From positions 1-17,173 of the forward strand of contig JBFWWZ010000049.1 of the NCBI GenBank assembly GCA_050245915.1: a stretch of 17,173 nucleotides of DNA, in the 5' to 3' direction. The translations under genes were made by a program, and so were the position numbers. Below, piece after piece: positions 6,808 through 14,303 of the stretch (positions are counted from its first letter, which is position 1; every line of letters starts with the position of its first letter). The notes beneath the pieces were generated by a model. The model was not told where the DNA came from, searched no databases, and saw only the letters and a list, made by a program, of their open reading frames with translations. This DNA is from JBDSKH01 sp050245915. Its GTDB lineage: Bacteria; Actinomycetota; Actinomycetes; Actinomycetales; Microbacteriaceae.

Positions 6808-7215
6808 CTAGCGCTTCAGCCGTCCCATCAGCAGGCGCACCCGCCACTCGCCCGCCTTGCCGACGATCTCCGCGGGGATGCGCACCTTCTCGCCCTGGTC
6901 GTCGAGCCGGCGCAGCGTCTCGTCGATCACCGACTCCAGACCCCGCGGGATGCTGCCGACGACACCGCTGACCCGGCGCCCGGTGAAGAGCCGCACCTCG
7001 ATCGGCGCGTCCACCCGCTCCTGCTCGATCGTCCGCGGCGAGATCGCGGTCTCCGCCGTCAGGTCGCCGGTCTCGACGATGGCGCGCAACTCATCCTGAT
7101 GCGGGTCGCTGCCCGCCAGGGTCATGGTGACGCGCCGGTTCTTCGGCTGCAGGTCGTAGGCGTAGTCGTCGAACGACCCCTTGCCGAGGTCTTTGTCTCT
7201 GCCGAACAGCGACAT
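6808..7215 (-). CDS. Conserved-looking 135-aa protein coupled to the ion channel gene
   Basis: A soluble protein that I do not recognise. The N-terminus is charged (MSLFGRDKDLG), followed by DDYAYDLQPKNRRVTMTLAGS, then two beta-rich stretches, EVRLFTGRRVSGVVGSIPRGLE and VRIPAEIVGKAGEWRVRLLMGRL. The echo between VRLFTG...VVGSIP and VRIPAEIV...VRLLMG suggests a small beta-barrel, which is inference. Its ATG overlaps the channel's stop codon in TGATG, so it is translated from the same mRNA by reinitiation. This strict coupling suggests it acts with the channel or its upstream membrane partner, for example as a cytoplasmic accessory subunit. Confidence 0.7.
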   Translation of the reverse strand: MSLFGRDKDLGKGSFDDYAYDLQPKNRRVTMTLAGSDPHQDELRAIVETGDLTAETAISPRTIEQERVDAPIEVRLFTGRRVSGVVGSIPRGLESVIDETLRRLDDQGEKVRIPAEIVGKAGEWRVRLLMGRLKR

Positions 7216-9104
7216 CAGCGCTCGGCGAGCACGATGATCTTGTCGCCCGGCTTGTAGACGTGCTGCTCGCTCTTCGTCGGGTTGACGTTGACGCCGTAGA
7301 AGTGCTCGGCGCTGCGGGCGTGCTCATCGAACCGGTGGCCGATCGCAGTCTCGCCTTTGCGGCGGGCCGACTCGATCACCGTGTAGAAGTCGGCACTCTC
7401 CCCCGGCTTCACGTACATGTCGGCGTCGCGCAGGTAGACCTCGGCGCCGTCGCTCGAGAACAGCTGGTCGAACACCGCCGTCAGCTGCTTGTTCTCGCTG
7501 ACCTGCGACAGCATCAGGCTGATGAGCTTGTCGCTGACGATGAAGTCGTCGGCCTGGGTGACTTCGGCGAGTTCGCGGTTGCGGTCATCGAGCATCTCGC
7601 TGACGACGTTGAGGTCGACCCCGTGCTGGTCGGCGATGTCGCGCAGGTGCAGCAGAGTGATGAGGGTCTTCGCATCGGCACGCTGGGGGGCGAGCCCGTT
7701 GGCGGCGAGCACCAGGATGTGGTCGAACGTCTCCGGGTGCAGCTGGTCGAGCACGGCGCGGCTGGTCGGGTCGCCGCGCTCCCATGTGATGTCGAGCTTC
7801 TCGAAGTCGCCGAACTTCGGCGCCTTCTGGTCGGAGACGATGGTGACCCGCGACCGCGGCGTGGAGTACTCGTCGAGTTCGTTCAGCATCACCTGGAGGC
7901 TGTCGTTGTAGCCGAGCACGAGGGTCGTCTCGGGGCGCTCGGGCGGAGCCTCCTGCGAGCTGACCGCACCGGGTTCCGGGGTTCCGGGCTGCGCAGCGAG
8001 TTTGATGGTGTCGTCGTCTTCGGCGATCACGATGACGCTGTCGCCCGCGGCGATGACGGTGTCGGATGCCGGGTTGAGCTGCGGCGCCCCGTTCTGCACC
8101 AGCCCGATCACCATCGAATCCTCGAAGGCGAGCTGGGCGTCGAAGAACGTCTTGCCGACGAGCGACGGCTGTTCGGTGAAGTAGATCTCGGCGCCGTCGA
8201 AGTCGAGCAGCTCGCCGTACACGACGCTGAGGCCGCTCTGGCGGCAGGTCTGCACCATGATCCGGCTGATCAGGTCGTTGGCGAGCACCCAGTGGGCCTC
8301 GTCCTTGCCGACCAGGCGGGCGGCTTCGAGGTTCGACTCCTCCTGCAGTTCGCCGACGATGTGGTACGAGCCGTCTTTGCACGACGGGTTGTTGGTGACT
8401 GCCAGTGTGGTCTTGATGACGACGGAGTCGGGGTCGTCATCCTCTTCGGGTGCCAGCACGATGATGCTGCGGGCCTCGTTGGGGCTGGCGACGGCGAGCT
8501 CGGCCAGATTCATCGGGTCGCCGGAGCGCACGATCACCTTCGTCTTGCCCGTCTTGCCGATCTGCGCCTTGATGTCGTCTTCCATCTCGACCTTGTCGCG
8601 GTCGGCGAGCACCACGACGGCGCTCTTGCCGCGCGACTCGTTCGCGACGACGAGCTCATGGATGATCGGGAACACCTTCGACGACCAGCCGAGGATCAGG
8701 GTGTGGTCGCGCTCGAGCACGCGGGAGCGGCCCTTGCGCAGCTCCTCCACCTTGCTGTCGAAGGCGCCGGAGATGATGCCGATGAGGCTCGCCACGATGA
8801 TCAGACCGCCGATGGTGATGATCAGCATCAGCAGCCGGAACAGCCAGCCCTGGTCGCCGCCCATGGTGCCGGGGTCGAGGGTGCGCATCAGGCTCCCCCA
8901 GAACACATCCCACGGGGTGTAGTCCTCGCCGTAGACGTTGTACTTGTCCGGGATGACGGCCACGACGATGGCCGCGATACCGCCGACGATCAGCACGAGC
9001 AGCAGCGTCGCGAACCCGAGCAGCGCCATCAGCGCGAGAGTTCCGCGCGCCATCCAGTTGTCGAACCAGTAGCGGAAACGCTCGCGGAAACTGGGCTCGT
9101 TCAT
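7215..9104 (-). CDS. CASTOR/POLLUX-type ion channel with two RCK-like domains
   Basis: A 629-aa protein resembling bacterial homologues of the plant nuclear-envelope channels CASTOR and POLLUX. Two transmembrane helices are visible (about 21-51 and 88-115). Between them lies a pore-like segment, DYTPWDVFWGSLMRTLDPGTMGGDQG (61-86), given here only as the region's span and key residues W65, W69 and G79. The cytoplasmic part has two Rossmann/RCK-like units starting at LILGWSSK (136-143) and LVLGYNDS (395-402), each followed by acidic strands and an RCK_C-like segment (for example DTVIAAGDSVIVIAEDDD and KPGDKIIVLAER at the very end). Neither unit has a classical GxGxxG, as I recall for this family. 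GGAGGA precedes the ATG, which overlaps the upstream stop (ATGA). The ion selectivity and ligand cannot be read from the sequence. Confidence 0.85.
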   Translation of the reverse strand: MNEPSFRERFRYWFDNWMARGTLALMALLGFATLLLVLIVGGIAAIVVAVIPDKYNVYGEDYTPWDVFWGSLMRTLDPGTMGGDQGWLFRLLMLIITIGGLIIVASLIGIISGAFDSKVEELRKGRSRVLERDHTLILGWSSKVFPIIHELVVANESRGKSAVVVLADRDKVEMEDDIKAQIGKTGKTKVIVRSGDPMNLAELAVASPNEARSIIVLAPEEDDDPDSVVIKTTLAVTNNPSCKDGSYHIVGELQEESNLEAARLVGKDEAHWVLANDLISRIMVQTCRQSGLSVVYGELLDFDGAEIYFTEQPSLVGKTFFDAQLAFEDSMVIGLVQNGAPQLNPASDTVIAAGDSVIVIAEDDDTIKLAAQPGTPEPGAVSSQEAPPERPETTLVLGYNDSLQVMLNELDEYSTPRSRVTIVSDQKAPKFGDFEKLDITWERGDPTSRAVLDQLHPETFDHILVLAANGLAPQRADAKTLITLLHLRDIADQHGVDLNVVSEMLDDRNRELAEVTQADDFIVSDKLISLMLSQVSENKQLTAVFDQLFSSDGAEVYLRDADMYVKPGESADFYTVIESARRKGETAIGHRFDEHARSAEHFYGVNVNPTKSEQHVYKPGDKIIVLAER

Positions 9105-10702
9105 TCGTCCTCCATCGTGGGCTGAGTGAACCTTACTGTGTCGATCGTCAGCGCTGCGATCACCGGAATCGACAGCCACAGCAGGCCCAGCACGACGAGC
9201 GCGCCGTCGGCGAACAGGCTCGGGATGGCGAGCACGAACACCAGCAGCGCCACCAGCTGGGCGAGCGAGGCTCCGAGCACCGTGAGACCGTGGCGAGTGC
9301 GATCCGAGGCGACCGGGGGCATGAGCCAGAACAGGGCGAGCAGCACGCCGAGCACGAGCACGATACGGCCGAGTTCCGACCACGCCGCGGGCAGCAGCCA
9401 TCCGGCGTGCACCGCGATGAGCGGCACGACGGCGAGGCGCGCGACGAGGCCGGGCGCGACCCGGCGGTTCGGCCGCACGAGGTTCCAGAGGCTGAGGGCG
9501 ACGGCGGCGGCGAGCAGGAAGAGCAGCACCTGCACCGGGCTCGGCGCGAAATCGGCTCGCAGGACGGCGCTCAGGGTCGTGGCGGCGAGGAACACCCCGG
9601 ACGCGACCGCGATCCAGCGCGCCGCGGTGCCGCGGAACGGCGGCAGCAGCGCCACGACGACCAGCGCCACGACGCCCACGAATTTCGCGATCGTCACCAG
9701 GGTCAGCCACGCGGTCGGCAGGAACACCGTCGCCGTGACGATCGCCACCACGATCCCGACCGCGATCACCAGCATGGAGCCGATCAGCTCGAGGTTTCCG
9801 AGCGCGGCGAGCACCGCGACCACACGCCGTTCGCCGAACCGCGCCAGGGGTTTCACGGAGGCGGCGAGCGCGACCCCGACGATGATCGACGCCACCACGA
9901 GCGCGAACGTCCACGACACCGGTGAGCCGGCGAACGGCGTCCAGAGCTGCGGGTCGGGTTCGGGGAACAGGTCGCGCGCGACCGTGAGCCGCACCGCGAC
10001 GATCACGGCCGCGGCGGCGACGATCGCGAACACCAGCGCAGGATGCAGGTCCGCCCGGAACAGGACGCTCAGGCGCGCGCTCCGCGTCTCGGCCGCGCGG
10101 GCGACCCCGTAGTAGCTCCCGAACGCGGCGAACGCGGCGGCGGCGCCGAACAGCGCGATCCACAGCCAGGATGTCGGCGAAGATCCGGCCGAGGTGCCCT
10201 GGTACGCGACGAGCACGAGCCAGGGCAGGGCCGCGATCAGGCCGAGGAGTGCGATTCCGCGGAGACCGCGGCGCACGGGACCCAGGTGCGCGAGAACCAG
10301 CAGGGCGACCGCGGGGATCGCGGCGATCGCGGCGAAAGCCCATGCGGCATCCGCCATCAGGGTCAGAACCGGGATGAGCGCGACGGTCAGGATGACCGCC
10401 TCACGCACCCAGGAGTCTGCGGCGCGCGGTTCGCGTTCGACGCGACCGCGGAGGAGCACCCACACCACGGACGCCCCCGCGACGACCGCCGCGACGATGA
10501 GCATCGCGATCCGGAACGCGAGCGGGGCGGAGAAGGCGGCGATCACGCCCGTCCCCTGAACGGACACCGCATCGGTGATGCCGGGGATCAGGAGCACCGC
10601 GACCAGGCCGAGCGACATCACCCAGCAGGCCACGACCCACGTACGCACCGGCGACGGCACGTGCTGCGGGCGCAGCCGGGCGAGCCGAGGTCGCGGGTCC
10701 AC
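9101..10702 (-). CDS. Large polytopic membrane protein of unknown function, first gene of the channel operon
   Basis: A 533-aa protein made almost entirely of hydrophobic helices; I count about 14 possible membrane segments separated by short Arg-containing loops (for example LLRGRVEREPR, GPVRRGLRG, KPLARFGERR, RPNRRVAPG). I see no transporter signature motif and no soluble domain. The start is GTG at 10702. TATCCT lies exactly 6 nt upstream and there is no Shine-Dalgarno, so the mRNA is probably leaderless. The stop overlaps the channel ATG by 4 bp (ATGA), so the two membrane proteins should be made together. It could be a transporter-like partner of the channel; this is inference from coupling alone. 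Confidence 0.75.
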   Translation of the reverse strand: MDPRPRLARLRPQHVPSPVRTWVVACWVMSLGLVAVLLIPGITDAVSVQGTGVIAAFSAPLAFRIAMLIVAAVVAGASVVWVLLRGRVEREPRAADSWVREAVILTVALIPVLTLMADAAWAFAAIAAIPAVALLVLAHLGPVRRGLRGIALLGLIAALPWLVLVAYQGTSAGSSPTSWLWIALFGAAAAFAAFGSYYGVARAAETRSARLSVLFRADLHPALVFAIVAAAAVIVAVRLTVARDLFPEPDPQLWTPFAGSPVSWTFALVVASIIVGVALAASVKPLARFGERRVVAVLAALGNLELIGSMLVIAVGIVVAIVTATVFLPTAWLTLVTIAKFVGVVALVVVALLPPFRGTAARWIAVASGVFLAATTLSAVLRADFAPSPVQVLLFLLAAAVALSLWNLVRPNRRVAPGLVARLAVVPLIAVHAGWLLPAAWSELGRIVLVLGVLLALFWLMPPVASDRTRHGLTVLGASLAQLVALLVFVLAIPSLFADGALVVLGLLWLSIPVIAALTIDTVRFTQPTMEDE

Positions 10703-10708
10703 GGCCCG

Positions 10709-10714
10709 AGGATA
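10709..10714 (-). promoter_or_regulatory. Candidate -10 box for leaderless transcription of the channel operon
   Basis: TATCCT on the - strand is followed by 6 nt and then the GTG start at 10702. This supports GTG as the true first codon. Confidence 0.5.
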
Positions 10715-10801
10715 GCGTTGCGGCGGACCCGGATCGCCTTGATCAAGCCGTAGCTGTTGCTCGGCCCTGTGCGAACAGGCTGACGGACCTCCCTACTCAC
10801 C

Positions 10802-10834
10802 GATCGAGTAGGCGCGAACCGCCGTGTCGAGACC
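10802..10834. repeat. Dispersed palindromic repeat, long form, copy 2 (upstream of the ATPase gene)
   Basis: The element begins GATCGAGTAG and ends CGTGTCGAGACC, enclosing GGCG-CGAAC-CGCC, a 4-bp stem of different sequence from the other long copies. It ends 17 bp before the candidate -10 box of the ATPase gene, so it covers the position where a -35 element would be. Confidence 0.75.
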
Positions 10835-10850
10835 CGTACGCCGAGATCAC

Positions 10851-10856
10851 TAGCAT
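10851..10856 (+). promoter_or_regulatory. Candidate -10 box of the ATPase gene
   Basis: TAGCAT would start transcription near 10863 and give a leader of about 26 nt that contains GAAAGGA (10877-10883), a good ribosome binding site 5-6 nt before the ATG at 10889. Unlike several neighbours, this gene is therefore not predicted to be leaderless. Confidence 0.4.
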
Positions 10857-10888
10857 CGAGCCACCCGACGTTCGTCGAAAGGATCGTC

Positions 10889-13540
10889 ATGTATCTCGGC
10901 GACGAGCGCACCGATGCCCTCCAGTCCCTGGTCGAGGTCTGGGACCGTGTCCGCGAGGAGTACAGGCCGCAGCTCGTCTCCATCACCGGCGAACCGGGCT
11001 TCGGTAAGACACGTCTGGTCCAGGAGTTCTACCGGCATGTCATGTCGACGTCGAATGCGAATGGATTCTGGCCGGCTGCGATCATCACGGATGCGTCCGA
11101 CGACCTGAACGACGCGTTGCGCGACGCACGCAAAGCTGTGAGGCCGATCGACTTCACGCCTCCGTCCGGGGTGGAGCCCGACGTCATCTGGGTGGGAGCG
11201 CTGCTGTCCGACATCGATGGGCGTCCCGGCGACACCGGGCTGGAGACGGTGATCGATCAGGTGTCGAGCGCGCTCTCGGCGGCGCTGCTACGGCGCGACA
11301 AGACGGTGTTCACCCGGCGGATGTTCTACAAGCTCGCCGCGCTGCTCCCCCTCGGCGAGCTGATGGAGATCGGGGTCACCTCCGGCGAGATACTGACCGA
11401 ATTCGCCCGCCTCTTCCGACGCACGTCGAGTTCGGGGTACATCGGCGAACACGCCAATTTCGAAGAGAAGCTGGCGGCTTTCGCCCGCACCGTTGTCGAC
11501 CTCTGGGGATTCGACGGCCTCGACGGTCCGCCCGCCGTGATCGTGATCGAGGATGCACACGTCGCGCAGACCCCGACGATCTCGCTGATCCAGCAGATTC
11601 TGGCGAACGCCTCCCTGCCGTTCCTGATCATCCTGTGCTCGCAGTCCCAGCAGTTGCGCGCGTCGCAGCCGATGACCGATCTCCTGACCTCCCAGGCCGC
11701 CCGCACCACCGACATCCTGGTCGGGCCCCTCGGTGTGGACGATCTGCAGAGGATGCTGCGGCACCGGTTGCCGCGCACCGCTGCGTCGAAGGTCCGGGCG
11801 CTCGCAGTCCGCGCCGACGGTAACCCGTATCACGCGCAACTGCTCCTCCTCGATGTCGCAGAACGGATCGATGACGGCGACCTCACGATGACCGAGGAGG
11901 AGATCGGGCAACTCAACTCCGGGTTCGACACGATCCTCGAACGACTGTGGAACAAGATCCCGGCAGCAGAGCGCCGGAGCCTCGCGGCGCTTGCGGCCGT
12001 CGGTCACGAGGCGCCGCACGAGATCGATCAGGCGGTGACGCTCGAACTCGCGCTCGACCTGCCGGCGGGAATCGGATCCGGGTGGCTCAAGCAGTCCACC
12101 CTCAGCCGATCGTTCCTGGAGTACGCGAGATGGGAGGTGGTCCGCCGTCGCGCCGGCCCTACCTTCACCTCAGCGGAACGGCACCGCATCCTGGAGACCA
12201 GCCTCCGGTCACTCGAGCCGATGGTCGAGCGGGCGGCCGAACTGCCCGAGGATCTGCGACCGCTGCTCCGACGGTGCATCGCCCAGATTGCCACGGACGC
12301 CATCCGGCAACGCGTCATCCCGACGTCCACCTCGCTCGCACGGGAGCTCGTCACCTGGGCGGAAAGCGTTCGATGGGATCAGGACTGGGGAGCGGCCATC
12401 GCCATCGTCGACGTCGCCGACGGTCTGATCGAGATGATGGACGTGAGCGATGAGGTGATCGCCTTGCGCCTCGAGGGATCGCGGGTCCGGTCCAACGCGA
12501 CCCGCCTCAAATACACCGCCGGATCGGTCGAGGCGGTCGCCGTCGCCGACGCGGGGCTGGAGCTCGCACGCCGATACCCCGAGCGAGTGGATGATCTCGT
12601 CTGTGCCTTGCTGCAGGTGAGCCGGGCGCACCGGATCGCGCGCGGAGCCGAGGTTCCCGGCGACGATCACATCGCCGCATCGCGCGCGGCCCTCCGGGAG
12701 GCCCGGCGGGTCTGGCGCACCGGCGATCGATCGAACCTGCACGTCCTGCGTGACCTGCAGACCGCCACCTACCCGTTCTACGCCCGCGACGGCAAGAGAG
12801 CGAAGGCGGCGCGGGCCGCGAAGAAGAGCATGAAGTTGTCCCGCAAGATCCTGGGTCCGCACCACCCCTACACGCTCGAGGCACTCACTAATCGCGCCTA
12901 CTACCTCCGCCGGCTCGACCGCAGGCGCGGCGTCGAGGCCAACAGGGAGATCCTCGCGGTCCGTCGCGAGATCTGGGGCGATGTCGGCAACCCCCGGACG
13001 GCGGCCGCGATGCAGAATCTGGCAGCCGCGCTGCTGGGCCTCGAAGACGAAGCGTCGTACGCGGAGGCGAGGGAACTCGCGGATGCCGCAGCAGCGAGCA
13101 TGGAAGCGTATTGGGGCTCGCACCACATTCGTCCGGCACGCCTCCACGGCATCGCCGCCGCCGCGCGCGTCGGTCTGTCGCGCTTCCGCCCTGACGAGCG
13201 CGACCGGTTGCGACGCGAGGCACTCGAACTCGCGGAAGCCTCCTACAGACTGCAGCGCGAACTCCGCCCGAAACAGGCACTGTGGCCGATCAGAGGTCAT
13301 CTCGCCGAGGCGCGCGCGGTATCGGGCGACGCGGCGGCGGTCGATGACTTCCTGACGGTGCTGAGGGAGCGCGAGGATGGTGTGCCGGACCCGGAACGCC
13401 GAGCCGAGACCCGCTGGGCCGCCGAGAGGATCGTCCGCTTGCTGCGCGAATACGACCGTGTCCCTGAGGCGGAAGCGCTCGCGCGGCGCTACCGACTGGA
13501 CGAGCCCGACGCCGTCGTCCTCGACCATGAAGGCGACTGA
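10889..13540 (+). CDS. Orphan STAND-like AAA ATPase with a helical/TPR-like C-terminal region
   Basis: An 883-aa protein beginning YLGDERTDALQSLVEVW, the usual lead-in of AAA_16/STAND ATPases (compare FVGRE..L..L). Walker A follows as GEPGFGKT (34-41) and Walker B as VIVIEDAH (217-224). The segment LVGPLGVDDLQRML...VRADGNPYHAQLLL matches the post-Walker helical region of this class. From about residue 440 the protein is helical. Around 640-760 it looks like kinesin-light-chain-type TPR units, e.g. RKILGPHHPYTLEALTNRAYYL (start R652) and NPRTAAAMQNLAAALLGL. Such proteins are ligand-sensing switches in regulation or defence. Unusually, I see no effector at either end: no LuxR helix-turn-helix, cyclase, TIR, nuclease or protease. 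The gene stands alone, divergent from the channel operon and converging on the acetyltransferase gene 9 bp away. It uses some codons rare in this DNA (ATA, CTA, ACT-AAT), so acquisition by transfer is possible. Confidence 0.8.
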   Translation: MYLGDERTDALQSLVEVWDRVREEYRPQLVSITGEPGFGKTRLVQEFYRHVMSTSNANGFWPAAIITDASDDLNDALRDARKAVRPIDFTPPSGVEPDVIWVGALLSDIDGRPGDTGLETVIDQVSSALSAALLRRDKTVFTRRMFYKLAALLPLGELMEIGVTSGEILTEFARLFRRTSSSGYIGEHANFEEKLAAFARTVVDLWGFDGLDGPPAVIVIEDAHVAQTPTISLIQQILANASLPFLIILCSQSQQLRASQPMTDLLTSQAARTTDILVGPLGVDDLQRMLRHRLPRTAASKVRALAVRADGNPYHAQLLLLDVAERIDDGDLTMTEEEIGQLNSGFDTILERLWNKIPAAERRSLAALAAVGHEAPHEIDQAVTLELALDLPAGIGSGWLKQSTLSRSFLEYARWEVVRRRAGPTFTSAERHRILETSLRSLEPMVERAAELPEDLRPLLRRCIAQIATDAIRQRVIPTSTSLARELVTWAESVRWDQDWGAAIAIVDVADGLIEMMDVSDEVIALRLEGSRVRSNATRLKYTAGSVEAVAVADAGLELARRYPERVDDLVCALLQVSRAHRIARGAEVPGDDHIAASRAALREARRVWRTGDRSNLHVLRDLQTATYPFYARDGKRAKAARAAKKSMKLSRKILGPHHPYTLEALTNRAYYLRRLDRRRGVEANREILAVRREIWGDVGNPRTAAAMQNLAAALLGLEDEASYAEARELADAAAASMEAYWGSHHIRPARLHGIAAAARVGLSRFRPDERDRLRREALELAEASYRLQRELRPKQALWPIRGHLAEARAVSGDAAAVDDFLTVLREREDGVPDPERRAETRWAAERIVRLLREYDRVPEAEALARRYRLDEPDAVVLDHEGD

Positions 13541-13549
13541 CGCCGTCTC

Positions 13550-13966
13550 CTAGTCGAGAAGCTTGCGGAAGAAGGTCGCCGATTCGTCGTAGCCGAGCGC
13601 CAGGTAGAAGTCTGACGCCCTGCGGGTGGCGAGGCTGACGTAGGCGGCCCCGCGGGCGCGCGCCCAGGTCTCAACGGCATCCATCAGCGCCCGCCCGATG
13701 CCCGAGCGGCGTTCCACCTCGGAGACCATCAGCTCCTCGACCCACACCACGGGCGCGTTGGCGAACAGGGTGGGGTGCGCGACGGCGAGCACGTATCCGA
13801 CGGCTCCGGATGCTGTGGTGCCGATCGCGAGGAACGCATCGTCGCGCTCGACGAGGGCTGCGAACGCGGCGTCGAAGGTCTCGCGGTCGGGGGTGAAGGA
13901 TGTCGCGAACTCGCGCGTGAGCGGCCAGATCGCGTCAGCGTCGGCTGCGGTCGCGCGGCGGATCAT
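13550..13966 (-). CDS. GNAT-family N-acetyltransferase
   Basis: A 138-aa acetyl-CoA-dependent acetyltransferase of the GNAT fold. It opens with the typical MIRRATAADADAIWPL and has motif A at VEELMVSEVERRSGIGRALMD (76-96; the R-R-S-G-I-G-R pyrophosphate loop is at 86-92). Motif B follows, with VSLATRRASDFYLALGYDES and the usual final strand. The length fits a single-domain member. The substrate (amino acid, antibiotic or protein amine) cannot be told. The frame is open 40 codons upstream, but the ATG at 13966 gives the family N-terminus and overlaps the stop of the 57-aa membrane protein by ATGA, so it is translated by coupling. Confidence 0.88.
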   Translation of the reverse strand: MIRRATAADADAIWPLTREFATSFTPDRETFDAAFAALVERDDAFLAIGTTASGAVGYVLAVAHPTLFANAPVVWVEELMVSEVERRSGIGRALMDAVETWARARGAAYVSLATRRASDFYLALGYDESATFFRKLLD

Positions 13967-14136
13967 TCGCTGCGGCCCCGCAGCAGGAACTGCAGCGCGA
14001 GGTAGACGATCACGGCGACGATCGCGACCAGCACGAGCCGGAAGATCAGGTAGATGGCGTGCAGCGCGAAATCGACGACGAACCACGCGATGATGACGGC
14101 GGCGATGACGCCGACGATGGTCCAGAGGTTGCGCAT
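13963..14136 (-). CDS. 57-aa double-pass membrane miniprotein
   Basis: A very hydrophobic protein with two predicted membrane helices: about residues 6-27 (TIVGVIAAVIIAWFVVDFAL) and 31-51 (YLIFRLVLVAIVAVIVYLAL). It ends in the basic tail LLRGRSE. A GTG at 14145 would add three residues, but it overlaps the TAGCGT -10 box whose spacing to the ATG at 14136 is exactly 7 nt, so I take the ATG as the start of a leaderless mRNA. The gene is coupled by ATGA to the acetyltransferase gene and would set its expression. Function unknown; it could be a small membrane stress or scaffold protein. Confidence 0.7.
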   Translation of the reverse strand: MRNLWTIVGVIAAVIIAWFVVDFALHAIYLIFRLVLVAIVAVIVYLALQFLLRGRSE

Positions 14137-14143
14137 GGGTTTC

Positions 14144-14149
14144 ACGCTA
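14144..14149 (-). promoter_or_regulatory. Candidate -10 box for leaderless transcription of the miniprotein-acetyltransferase pair
   Basis: TAGCGT on the - strand is followed by 7 nt (GAAACCC) and the ATG at 14136. No Shine-Dalgarno is present. Confidence 0.5.
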
Positions 14150-14154
14150 CTGCC

Positions 14155-14187
14155 GGTCGAGTAGCGGCGAAGCCGCGTATCGAGACC
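14155..14187. repeat. Dispersed palindromic repeat, long form, copy 3
   Basis: GGTCGAGTAG and CGTATCGAGACC enclose GCGGC-GAA-GCCGC, a perfect 5-bp stem. It lies between the rpsO terminator and the -10 box of the miniprotein gene, over the position where that promoter's -35 element would be. Confidence 0.8.
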
Positions 14188-14201
14188 GGCGGCGAAACGA
14201 A

Positions 14202-14233
14202 ACGGGCCGCCACCCTTTCGGATGACGGCCCGT
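14202..14233 (-). terminator. Rho-independent terminator of rpsO
   Basis: On the - strand ACGGGCCG pairs with CGGCCCGT over 8 bp. The inner part continues as CATCC-GAAA-GGGTG, a second stem closed by a stable GAAA tetraloop. The hairpin is followed by TTTCGTTTCG, a clear U-rich tail for this genome. It lies about 70 bp after the rpsO stop codon. Confidence 0.85.
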
Positions 14234-14303
14234 CTGCAAGAGTTCGCGTTGTCGTCGACGACTCCGCTGCGTCTACTAGCGCACAGGTGCTAGAGGCTGG
14301 TGC

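Noticed and set aside
7260..9125. Long + strand reading frame (621 codons) antisense to the channel gene
   Set aside because: It is a shadow of the channel's codon pattern; the - strand protein has clear membrane, pore and RCK-like features and coupled neighbours.
10738..10747. Perfect 10-bp palindrome CTTGATCAAG in the divergent region before the ATPase gene
   Set aside because: It could be an operator, but a single short palindrome is common by chance and no second copy or matching regulator is visible.
10766..10779. CCTGT-GCGA-ACAGG hairpin between the channel operon and the ATPase gene
   Set aside because: The stem is only 5 bp, lies between divergent genes where no terminator is needed, and has no T-run.
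12209..13528. 439-codon - strand reading frame antisense to the ATPase gene
   Set aside because: Biased composition and no domain; the + strand protein with Walker motifs and a ribosome binding site explains the region.
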